Position numbers and translations under genes: made by a program. 64,000 nt of DNA from Mucilaginibacter sp. SG564 (lineage in GTDB: Bacteria; Bacteroidota; Bacteroidia; Sphingobacteriales; Sphingobacteriaceae). Below are positions 43,409 through 50,622 of the stretch, piece after piece. The stretch is taken from NCBI RefSeq assembly GCF_013149275.1, contig NZ_JABGNA010000004.1:186001-250000 (forward strand), given 5' to 3'. A model generated the notes under the pieces. The model saw only the letters and a program-made list of their open reading frames with translations, was not told where the DNA came from and did not search any database. How positions within the stretch are numbered: position 1 is the stretch's first letter; every line of letters begins with the position of its first letter.

Positions 43409-44347
43409 ATGACTTACGAAGAATTATTAACCGAAACGGCCCTGAACGATGAACAGGTAATAGTGATGACAGCCGAGAACCGGGCACTGGTGCGTAACCT
43501 GCCTGCGGTTTTGGGTAAACGTTTTATTGATACCGGCATTACCGAGCAAACAATGATCGGCGCATCAGCTGGTTTGGCCCTGCGTGGCCGCAAACCTGTA
43601 GTACATGCCCTGGCTGCCTTTTTAACCATGCGCGCCTTTGAGTTTGTACGTACCGATTTGGGGATTGCCAATTTACCGGCAAAGCTAAGCGGCTTTATTC
43701 CCGGCTTTTTATCAGATGCCAATGGCCCTACCCACCAGGCTATCGAAGATATTTCTATTATGCGGGGTATCCCCAATGTAACCGTTTTTGCCCCGGCGGA
43801 TGAGGACGACCTGGTAAAAATGCTGCCGGAGATCTGGAAATCGCCAAACCCGGCCTATACCCGCATCAACACACGCAAAACCAGTCACGTGCATGAGCCT
43901 TTTGAATTAGGCAAAGCCGAAGTGATCAGTACAGGCAGCGATGTAACCATTTTAACCTATGGCTTGATGTTTGAGCAGGCACTTATCGCAGTTGAAGTAT
44001 TACAGAACGAAGGTTTATCCGTTGGCCTGGTGAACATGCGCAGCCTTAAACCGGTTGACGAAGCCATCATTCTACAGGTAGCCGCCAGCAGCAATCTCAT
44101 TGTTACCCTCGAAGACCATTTCCTGACCGGCGGCCTGTATACTATTGTTGCGGAGGTTTTGCTGCAATACCAAACAACCGCTAAAGTTATGCCTATCGCC
44201 CTGAAAGAAAGATGGTTCAAACCAGCATTATTACCCGATGTATTACAAAACGAAGGTTTCTCGGGCAAACAAATAGCCGAAAGGATCTTAGGCTATCAAA
44301 CCGGGTACTCACAACCATCCATATTAACCCCAGAGTTTTCAGAATAA
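43409..44347 (+). CDS. Transketolase, C-terminal (pyrimidine-binding) subunit
   Basis: This is the 312-residue second half of the split enzyme. The catalytic Glu is in DTGITEQTMIGASAGLALRG. HQAIEDISIMRGIPNVTVFA is the usual phosphate/His region, and the final domain (LTYGLMFEQALIAVEVLQNE, NMRSLKPVDEAIILQ) is the transketolase C-terminal fold. The frame extends to a TTG at 43394 within the previous gene, but the ATG at 43409 fits. With the N-terminal subunit it should form an alpha2-beta2-like enzyme. Confidence 0.9.
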   Translation: MTYEELLTETALNDEQVIVMTAENRALVRNLPAVLGKRFIDTGITEQTMIGASAGLALRGRKPVVHALAAFLTMRAFEFVRTDLGIANLPAKLSGFIPGFLSDANGPTHQAIEDISIMRGIPNVTVFAPADEDDLVKMLPEIWKSPNPAYTRINTRKTSHVHEPFELGKAEVISTGSDVTILTYGLMFEQALIAVEVLQNEGLSVGLVNMRSLKPVDEAIILQVAASSNLIVTLEDHFLTGGLYTIVAEVLLQYQTTAKVMPIALKERWFKPALLPDVLQNEGFSGKQIAERILGYQTGYSQPSILTPEFSE

Positions 44348-44360
44348 AAAAGATTTCACC

Positions 44361-45704
44361 ATGGCTAATAAAATACAGTTAAGCAACAACTATCCCGACA
44401 TCACCGAGTCGGACAAAATATATGAGCGCGCTTTAAAAGTTCAAAAACCGGTAACCCAAACCCTGGCTAAAGGTCCGGGTCAGTTTAGCAAAGGCGTAGC
44501 GCCTAAATACCTGGTAAAAGGCAAAGGCTCGCACGTTTGGGATGTTGATGGCAATGAATTTATCGATTATAACTCGGCTATTGGCCCTATTTCGTTGGGT
44601 TACGCCTACCCTGCTGTTGATGATGCCATCCGCGAGCAATTGAATGATGGCATCACCTTCTCGCTGATGCACCCACTGGAAGTGGAACTATCCGAACTGG
44701 CACAACAAGTGATCCCAAATGCTGAGGCTGTTAAGATAGCCAAAACAGGCGCTGATGTGTGCTCGGCAGCCATCCGTGTTGCCCGTGCATTTACCGGCAG
44801 GGATAAAGTATTTTGCTGTGGTTACCATGGCTGGCATGACTGGTACATCGGTATCACCAGTCGTAACGCAGGTATCCCCGGAGCTATTCAGGATCTTACC
44901 TATACTTTTGAATACAACGACATCGATTCGATAAAAGCAGCTTTAGACGAGAGCGTGGCTGCCCTAATATTAGAGCCTTTTATTTTTGAAGCTCCTAAAC
45001 CCGGCTTTTTACAGGAACTGGCCGAGGCATGTCGCGAAAACGGCACCCTGCTCATTTTTGATGAAATGTGGACAGGCTTCCGCATTGCTTTAGGCGGTGC
45101 GCAGGAATATTTTAACGTAAAGGCCGATCTTGCCGTATTCTCCAAGGCATGTGCCAATGGCATGCCGATAGCCCTGCTTACAGGCAGAGCGGATGTGATG
45201 GAGCTTTTTAATTCCGAAGTATTCAGTTATACCACCTTTGGCGGTGAGGCTTTATCATTAGCAGCCTGTATAGCTACCATCAACGAGCTGCGCGACAAGA
45301 ACGTACCGCAATACCTTGATCAGCATGGTGCTTTGCTAAAAGATGGCTATAACCAGATCGCCATATCATTAGGTATGGATCAGTATACCCGCTGTATTGG
45401 TTACAACTGCCGCAGCATGGTAACTTTTACCCCCGAAGCAGGCAACGCACTGGAACTGAAAACCCTGATGCAGCAGGAAATGATCAAACGCGGTATCCTT
45501 TGGGCCGGTTTCCATAACATGTGTTTCAGCCATACCTCTGAGGATATCGACTACACCCTTTTAGCCTACCGCGACGTATTGCAGGTAGTTAAAGAAGCCA
45601 TTTTAAGCGGCGATGTAAAAAGCTATTTAAAAGGCGAAGTACTGGAAGCCGTTTTCCGCAAGGTGAGCAATTATAACATTAAGCCAAAAACAGCGGCACT
45701 ATAA
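44361..45704 (+). CDS. Class III PLP enzyme, glutamate-1-semialdehyde aminomutase-like
   Basis: This 447-residue aminotransferase-fold enzyme has the PLP Lys in FSKACANGMPI (K262) and the cofactor-ring Asp in LIFDEMWTGFR (D234). The stretch FCCGYHGWHDWYIGITSRNA is the usual phosphate/ring region of the GSA-aminomutase group. It is too far from HemL context (no hem genes) and is likely a sugar or amino-alcohol aminotransferase in this cluster. It is 13 bases after the transketolase gene. True haem-pathway function is unlikely but not excluded. Confidence 0.85.
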   Translation: MANKIQLSNNYPDITESDKIYERALKVQKPVTQTLAKGPGQFSKGVAPKYLVKGKGSHVWDVDGNEFIDYNSAIGPISLGYAYPAVDDAIREQLNDGITFSLMHPLEVELSELAQQVIPNAEAVKIAKTGADVCSAAIRVARAFTGRDKVFCCGYHGWHDWYIGITSRNAGIPGAIQDLTYTFEYNDIDSIKAALDESVAALILEPFIFEAPKPGFLQELAEACRENGTLLIFDEMWTGFRIALGGAQEYFNVKADLAVFSKACANGMPIALLTGRADVMELFNSEVFSYTTFGGEALSLAACIATINELRDKNVPQYLDQHGALLKDGYNQIAISLGMDQYTRCIGYNCRSMVTFTPEAGNALELKTLMQQEMIKRGILWAGFHNMCFSHTSEDIDYTLLAYRDVLQVVKEAILSGDVKSYLKGEVLEAVFRKVSNYNIKPKTAAL

Positions 45705-45709
45705 ATAAG

Positions 45710-45841
45710 AGGAGAGAATCAAGATAGTAAGAATCAAGAGCCAGGAATTAAAAAAAGTAAGAATGATAAAAGGTATCCAACAAAGGTTTTGTCTTGATTC
45801 TTGCTTCGTACTATCCTGACTCTTATTATCTTGATTCTCCT
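45710..45841. repeat. Stutter palindrome after the PLP-enzyme gene
   Basis: Between two same-strand genes, AGGAGAGAATCAAGATAGT, GTAAGAATCAAGAG and CCAGGA form the left side. TCCTGACTC and TTATTATCTTGATTCTCCT form the right side, a near reverse complement. It could end or slow transcription inside the operon-like run. Confidence 0.8.
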
Positions 45842-45851
45842 ATAAAAATAT

Positions 45852-46655
45852 ATGGAACTATTTTCATTACAGGGAAAAACGGCTATCGTGACCGGGGCAC
45901 TGGGGCTTATCGGGCAAAAGCATTGCGAAGCATTGGCCATGGCCGGCGCCAATGTGGTAGCTGCCGACATAGACGAAAAAAAGGTAGAAGCCTTTGCCGC
46001 CAATCTGGGCGAACAGCATGGCGGCCTGAAGATCGACGTAACCAATAAACATTCCCTGGAAGCTGCCCGCGATCAAATACTGACCCGCTATGGCAGCATC
46101 GATATACTGGTGAACAATGCTGCCATTAACGATATGTTCGAGAACCCCGCTATGGCTAAAGAGCTTTCGGCATTTGAAAATTACCCGCTTACGGCCTTTC
46201 AGCAATCGCTCAATGTAAACGTAACAGGGGTGTTCCTTTGCTCGCAGGTATTTGGTACGGTGATGGCCGAACAGCATTCGGGTAGTATCATCAACGTAGC
46301 TTCTACCTACGGTATGGTAGGACCCGATCAGTCTATATACAAAAACCCTCAGGGCGAGCAGGATTTTTATAAATCTGCCGCCTACCCGGTAACCAAAGGT
46401 GCGGTCATCAACTTTACCCGTTTTTTGGCTGCCTATTGGGGTAATAAAGGGGTTCGGGTAAACACTCTTTCGCCGGGTGGTGTAGAGAATAACCAGAATG
46501 ATTTTTTTGTTGAGAACTATTCGGCCAAAACATTATTGGGCCGTATGGCCAAAGCAAACGATTACCAGGGCGCGCTGATATTTTTAGCCAGCGAAGCATC
46601 CGCATACATGACTGGCGCCAATCTCGTGGTTGACGGCGGCTGGACAGCGATATAG
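45852..46655 (+). CDS. PtmA-like SDR oxidoreductase
   Basis: This 267-residue NAD(P)-dependent dehydrogenase has TGALGLIG (cofactor, 12-19), [31 protein letters not shown] and the YxxxK pair in [11 protein letters not shown]. The [10 protein letters not shown] segment and the ending [18 protein letters not shown] match the PtmA-like group linked to flagellin and nonulosonic-acid glycosylation loci (from memory). It is downstream of the PLP enzyme gene and fits a sugar-modifying pathway. The exact substrate is unknown. Confidence 0.85.
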   Translation: MELFSLQGKTAIVTGALGLIGQKHCEALAMAGANVVAADIDEKKVEAFAANLGEQHGGLKIDVTNKHSLEAARDQILTRYGSIDILVNNAAINDMFENPAMAKELSAFENYPLTAFQQSLNVNVTGVFLCSQVFGTVMAEQHSGSIINVASTYGMVGPDQSIYKNPQGEQDFYKSAAYPVTKGAVINFTRFLAAYWGNKGVRVNTLSPGGVENNQNDFFVENYSAKTLLGRMAKANDYQGALIFLASEASAYMTGANLVVDGGWTAI

Positions 46656-46666
46656 TTTACTTTAGC

Positions 46667-46755
46667 ATCAAGTAGTTAGTATCAAGTATCGAGACTTTTG
46701 AAAACCGTCTATAAACGATATCCTGGTACTTGATACTTGATACTAACTACTTGAT
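46667..46755. repeat. Perfect 24-bp stutter palindrome
   Basis: The arms at 46667-46690 and 46732-46755 are exact reverse complements, built from the words ATCAAGTAGTTAGT and ATCAAGTATC. The loop of 41 bases holds GAGAC and CGTCT. It lies 12 bases after the SDR stop and 13 bases before the next gene on the same strand. Confidence 0.9.
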
Positions 46756-46767
46756 ACAAACTAAAAA

Positions 46768-47724
46768 ATGCCACAGGAAAAACTACTTACTGTTACAACC
46801 ACTATACTGGTTTTGTGGATCATATTCATCATTGCCTGGGAACGGATATCGCCCTATCGCAAGGGATTAAAATTTTTCAGGGAAGGTTTTTGGATCGACC
46901 TGGTTTGGTATACGCTGATACAAAGCTATTTCTTAAAGATCCTGATATTTGATTACATCATCGCCCCTGTTCAACATCATTTTGATTGGTCTTCCTTTCA
47001 ATTTGTAACGCATTGGCCAATAGCTGTGCAGGTATTGTTTTTCCTGGTGACGCACGATCTGTACATCTACCTGTTCCATCGCTTACAGCATCGCAGCAAG
47101 TTCCTTTGGCGTACACATGAGGCCCATCATTCGGGCAAAGAAGTTGATTTTCTGTCTGGATCTCGCTCGCACATCATCGAGATCATCATCAACCAAACCA
47201 TTGAATTCGCACCTATCATTTTATTAGGTGCCGATCCGGCAGTAATTCCCATCAAAGCCCTGTTGGATGCTATGTTTGGTATGTTCATCCACGCCAATGT
47301 GAATGTAAAACTGGGCAAGCTCAAATACATCCTCAACACTCCTGAATTGCATTTATGGCACCATGCCAATTACATCGAAGTTTTCCATGCCAATTTCGCT
47401 ACCAAATTTGCCATCTGGGATCACTTGTTTGGCAGCGCTTATGACCCGGGGCATGCACCCGGCAACGAGCGCGAAAACTGGGGCCTTGGCTACGAATATC
47501 CCCGTGACTATTTTATGCAGCACGCCTTTTCGGTGAAGCGCTTCGACGAAAAAAAACTATTGAAATACAAATGGTTTGAGCGCTACTATAATCTACGACC
47601 GAATATTTTATCGATATTGCTGTCACCATTTAATAAAAAAGACTCAAAAGCAACTACCAATATAACGGCACAAGCTATCAACACCACCATAACCACTCAC
47701 CCGCAAGAAGAGATTTTGCAATAA
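46768..47724 (+). CDS. Sterol desaturase/fatty-acid hydroxylase-like protein
   Basis: This 318-residue membrane protein of the FA-hydroxylase superfamily inserts oxygen into a lipid or alkyl chain using a di-iron site. The histidine boxes are HDLYIYLFHRLQH, THEAHHSG and ELHLWHHANY, with an extra His in FIHANVN. Several hydrophobic helices are seen before and after the boxes. The substrate is unknown; members act on sterols, sphingoid bases or alkylglycerols. In this cluster it may tailor a lipid anchor. The N-terminal helix starts at LLTVTTTILVLWIIF. Confidence 0.85.
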   Translation: MPQEKLLTVTTTILVLWIIFIIAWERISPYRKGLKFFREGFWIDLVWYTLIQSYFLKILIFDYIIAPVQHHFDWSSFQFVTHWPIAVQVLFFLVTHDLYIYLFHRLQHRSKFLWRTHEAHHSGKEVDFLSGSRSHIIEIIINQTIEFAPIILLGADPAVIPIKALLDAMFGMFIHANVNVKLGKLKYILNTPELHLWHHANYIEVFHANFATKFAIWDHLFGSAYDPGHAPGNERENWGLGYEYPRDYFMQHAFSVKRFDEKKLLKYKWFERYYNLRPNILSILLSPFNKKDSKATTNITAQAINTTITTHPQEEILQ

Positions 47725-47735
47725 TCCCATAACCT

Positions 47736-48122
47736 TTGGCCTGGATATATATCATCATAGCAGCAGTATTTGAAACCGCGTGGACGTTCTCGGTAAAATA
47801 CTTTAAACTAAGCGATTTGAAACTGCTTACCTGGCACAACTTTTACCGCGTTGATGTAAGCTTCCCGTTATTGGCGCCATTGCTGGGCTATATCCTGTTT
47901 GGAGTGTGTAATGTATATTTCTTCTCGTTGGCTATCAAAGAGCTATCTACAGCCACTGCATACGCCATCTGGACGGCCGCTACCCTCGTGTTCATCAAAA
48001 TAGCCGAAATGGCTTTCTTTAATAAAACCATTACCTGGATGGAAGTTTTCTTTATCTCCCTCATCATGATCGGCATCATGGGACTAAAATTCTCCGTATC
48101 ACATATTAACCAGGTACCGTAA
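47736..48122 (+). CDS. SMR-family transporter (EmrE/SugE-like)
   Basis: This 128-residue protein has four hydrophobic helices. The N-terminus MAWIYIIIAAVFETAWTFSV carries the essential Glu of helix 1. The frame starts with TTG at 47736. An in-frame TAA lies directly upstream and no ATG exists before the third helix, so this start is required. It is longer than the typical 105-110 residues, due to an insert after helix 1 (LSDLKLLTWHNFYRV). SMR proteins export amines or guanidinium compounds, and the related ArnE/ArnF pair flips lipid-linked sugars. It lies 11 bases after the desaturase-like gene. Confidence 0.82.
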   Translation: MAWIYIIIAAVFETAWTFSVKYFKLSDLKLLTWHNFYRVDVSFPLLAPLLGYILFGVCNVYFFSLAIKELSTATAYAIWTAATLVFIKIAEMAFFNKTITWMEVFFISLIMIGIMGLKFSVSHINQVP

Positions 48123-48160
48123 CGGCGAGATTTTTGGAGCAAGGAATAAAAATAAAAAAT

Positions 48161-48299
48161 ATGTCATTGCGAACTTAGTGAAGCAACCTACCCGCGTTTA
48201 TACATGCCACGAGATTATTAATATTTTGTTTGGTTTTAAAGGTATTAAATAAGCGCCCTCCGGTCGGTTGTCTTCGTCGTTCCTCCTCGCAATTGACAT
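48161..48299. repeat. GTCATTGCGA-type palindrome
   Basis: The left end ATGTCATTGCGAAC..GTGAAGCAACC and the right end GGTTGTCTTCG..CTCGCAATTGACAT are imperfect reverse complements, with an AT-rich centre. The form GTCATTGCGA..CTCGCAATGAC is known to me from many bacteria including Bacteroidota. It lies after the SMR gene. Confidence 0.75.
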
Positions 48300-48310
48300 G
48301 GTGTTTTTTG

Positions 48311-48384
48311 ACTATGGTCAATGAACTATTTATTGTCTATGAATCATGGACCATCGTCTATAGACCATCGGCCATGGTCAAAAA
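48311..48384. repeat. Stutter repeats 3' of the alpha/beta hydrolase gene
   Basis: The words CTATGGTCAATG, TCTATGAATCATGGACC and ATCGTCTATAGACCATCGG repeat with changes and end in GCCATGGTC. The element touches the minus-strand stop of the hydrolase gene. Similar words lie at 49271-49301 after the metallophosphoesterase gene. Confidence 0.7.
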
Positions 48385-49179
48385 CTATTTTTCCCTAAAA
48401 CAATCCTCCGCAAATTCTCCAATAAGTGCGGACATGGCTTCGGGTTGATCAAGCTCGATACAGTGCCCGGCATCGCTGATCCTGAAGATCTGGTCTCGCC
48501 ATTTAGGCAAAATAGTACGGTTCAGGTAATCAGCCTTTACTATGCCTTCCTGCTCACCATAAACTACAGCTACCGGTATCCCGGCCGATGTAATATTGGC
48601 TACCTTATCAATTGCCGGGGGGTTGCCCAATGATTGCCCCAGGTAGCCCCGCATATCCGGATCGGTTTGTTTAAATACCGTTTTATAGTGCTTTTTAACT
48701 TCATCGCCTGCCAGGTAAATAAACCTGTCTATCAGGTAATCGATCTCTTCTTCGGATGGATGAGCCTGAAATGCTGCCGTTACCCCGATATTGGGCTGTA
48801 TCATATCTTTAACCGTAATGTTTTTGGACGATAGCATAGCGGCCGATAATAAAGCGCCCTTACACGATGTCGGGAACGGATTCAGTTCGCTGATAATGCT
48901 GGTGCCTAATGAGGTGCCTATCAAGATGTATTTTTTATCGGCATAATGCTTTAAAAAAGCATTCAGGTGCGCTGCAAGCCCTTTTGCTGTATAATCCTCT
49001 TCAGGATTGGTACTGCGAAAAGACGAGCCATGTCCGGGCAGGTCAACCGCTACTTTGGTGTACTTTTGTAACACAGGCTGGGCTATCACATTATCCCAGG
49101 TATGTAAAGATTGGGAGTTTCCGTGTACAAATATCAGGAAATGCCCACCATTCCCTGTTGTTTCACTATATAAGTTCAT
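48385..49179 (-). CDS. Alpha/beta hydrolase
   Basis: This is a roughly 264-residue esterase/lipase-like enzyme without signal peptide. The Ser nucleophile elbow is GTSLG (in ILIGTSLGTSII), the oxyanion loop is FVHGNSQS, and the catalytic His is near the end in SDAGHCIELDQPEAM. The acid is probably in VVYGEQEGIVKADYL. The frame extends upstream to a Met at 49266, but the first 29 codons are repeat-like, and the Met at 49179 (MNLYSETTG) begins the fold. The substrate is unknown. Confidence 0.85.
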   Translation of the reverse strand: MNLYSETTGNGGHFLIFVHGNSQSLHTWDNVIAQPVLQKYTKVAVDLPGHGSSFRSTNPEEDYTAKGLAAHLNAFLKHYADKKYILIGTSLGTSIISELNPFPTSCKGALLSAAMLSSKNITVKDMIQPNIGVTAAFQAHPSEEEIDYLIDRFIYLAGDEVKKHYKTVFKQTDPDMRGYLGQSLGNPPAIDKVANITSAGIPVAVVYGEQEGIVKADYLNRTILPKWRDQIFRISDAGHCIELDQPEAMSALIGEFAEDCFREK

Positions 49180-49270
49180 ATGTTGGGGTTTTGGTAAATG
49201 TTTACGGCAAGTATAAAGTATACCGTTGAAATAGCCTATCACCAAATGTGGGGAGGGGCAAGCCAATCAC

Positions 49271-49301
49271 CAGCTATTGCCTATGGACCATCGACTAAAA
49301 A
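49271..49301. repeat. Stutter words 3' of the metallophosphoesterase gene
   Basis: Read on the minus strand, AGTCGATGGTCCATAGGCAA follows the stop and TTTTT. Both this gene and the hydrolase gene end AAATAGTTTTT and are followed by permutations of GATGGTC and CCATAG. Confidence 0.5.
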
Positions 49302-50276
49302 CTATTTCGTCAGTTCCGTTTCGTAAATCACCTTACCAACCTGGTTAATGGCTTTTACATTGAGCTTGCTGGAATTTACCGAGAACGCCATAAAGCCGTG
49401 TTCAGATGCCTGGAACTTGCTGTAGGATACCCCGGCAGTTACAGGCGTGAGCTCCGAGCCTGCGCCCGAGATAAACTGGTGAGTAAAACCTTCCGGTTTC
49501 AGGTGTTGCAGGGAATGATCGTGGCCCGACAGGTAAACATCAACCTTATGCTCCTCAAATATCTGCGGTAATATTTTCCGCACAGTTAAAGTATCAAAAT
49601 TGCTTATACGCGGCCCAACCGTATAATACGGGTGGTGGCCGATCACTATTTTCCATTTCACATCTGCAGATGCTTCTTTCAATGTTTTGCGCAACCACTG
49701 CATCTGCGTATCCACATAATCTTTCAGATGCTCATGCAACATAGGATCGGTATCGATCATCACCAGCAGAGCGCTGCCTTTATCTTTACCTAACGAAACC
49801 TCTTTGGAGTAGTAACGCGCAGGCATGTTCCATCGGCGGCTTACCTTGCTATAGCGAATCTGCGCGTCGGGATCGGTCAGGTAATCGTGGTTGCCTAAAA
49901 TGGGATACCAGTCGCACTGTAAGGAGTGCGCGGTATAGATATTTTCAAAAGAGTAATGTATCTGCGGATCCATTTCGCTGATGATGCCTTTGGGATAAAA
50001 ATTATCACCTACCGATACCACAAAATCATTGGGATGCGCGGTGGCCCATTGCCCCATTTGTTTGGCTACTTCGGCCTGGTCATATTCGCCGTTCCGGCCC
50101 CAGTCGCCAACGGCCAAAAAGTGCAGCTTAAATTCATCGGCCAGCGCTGCCCGGGGCGATACGTCGTCGCTGTCCAGATGCGTAACCCGTTCTTCAGCAA
50201 AAGCCTCTAAGGGACCAATCAGCGATGCGCCAAGGGCGGTAAGCGTAGCGTTTTTTACAAAATCTCTGCGTTTCAT
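49302..50276 (-). CDS. Tat-exported metallophosphoesterase (purple-acid-phosphatase-like)
   Basis: This 324-residue protein has an N-terminal leader KRRDFVKNATLTALGASLIG, a Tat-type twin-arginine motif, so it is exported folded. The dinuclear-metal motifs are all present: GDWG, GDNF, GNHD, GHHP and SGHDHSLQH. This is the purple acid phosphatase/Calcineurin pattern. The likely role is to free phosphate outside the cytoplasm. It stands near a second Tat protein gene on the same strand, separated by 346 bases of repeats. Confidence 0.9.
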   Translation of the reverse strand: MKRRDFVKNATLTALGASLIGPLEAFAEERVTHLDSDDVSPRAALADEFKLHFLAVGDWGRNGEYDQAEVAKQMGQWATAHPNDFVVSVGDNFYPKGIISEMDPQIHYSFENIYTAHSLQCDWYPILGNHDYLTDPDAQIRYSKVSRRWNMPARYYSKEVSLGKDKGSALLVMIDTDPMLHEHLKDYVDTQMQWLRKTLKEASADVKWKIVIGHHPYYTVGPRISNFDTLTVRKILPQIFEEHKVDVYLSGHDHSLQHLKPEGFTHQFISGAGSELTPVTAGVSYSKFQASEHGFMAFSVNSSKLNVKAINQVGKVIYETELTK

Positions 50277-50436
50277 ATATCGGGCAAAACCGTTGCTTAA
50301 ATACCGGTTTTAAGGAGCCTAAGATATTAAAGAAAGCGGATTGTAAAAGGATAACAAATGTTTAATAAATTGTAAAATCAAATGAAGTAGGATATCGACT
50401 CACCCGTCTGCGCTTCGCGCATAGAGGGGGAAAAGA

Positions 50437-50518
50437 TTTGTCATGCTGAACGGAGTGAAGCATCTATTATTGAACTTTTCAATTGCAGAGTAGATCCTTC
50501 GTTCCTCAGGATGACAAA
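50437..50518. repeat. GTCAT-type imperfect palindrome, copy 2
   Basis: Compared with copy 1 at 4795-4877, the outer and inner arms are nearly identical (TTTGTCATGCTGAA, GAAGCATCTATTA, AGATCCTTCGTT, TCAGGATGACAAA), while the middle 20 bases differ. This is the pattern of a dispersed element whose arms, not its centre, are maintained. Confidence 0.85.
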
Positions 50519-50535
50519 AAATAAGAGAAAGTGTG

Positions 50536-50600
50536 CCCTCTTTGCGGCAAAGCCGGAGAGAGGGCGGTCCAGCGCAGCGTAGACCGGGTGAGTTGGCTAT
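50536..50600. repeat. 65-bp repeat flanking the amine oxidase gene, copy A
   Basis: CCCTCTTTGCGGCAAAGCC and GGTCCAGCGCAGCGTAGACC are parts of it. It is the reverse complement of 52227-52291 with about five differences in 65 bases. The two copies bracket the 50623-52119 gene in inverted orientation. Confidence 0.85.
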
Positions 50601-50622
50601 ACACCCGGTTAGTAATGTTCTG

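Larger units (their letters stand above)
50277..50622. other. Repeat-filled gap between two Tat-protein genes
   Basis: This 346-base stretch has no gene. It contains the GTCAT-type palindrome copy 2 (50437-50518) and a 65-bp repeat (50536-50600), both listed separately. Left of them is a fragment (ACTCACCCGTCTGCGC..) of the same style. Confidence 0.7.

Noticed and set aside
40544..48122. Legionaminic or pseudaminic acid biosynthesis locus
   Set aside because: Only the SDR and the cytidylyltransferase resemble those pathways. There is no NeuB-like synthase, no hydrolysing epimerase and no dehydratase, and the transketolase pair does not belong there.
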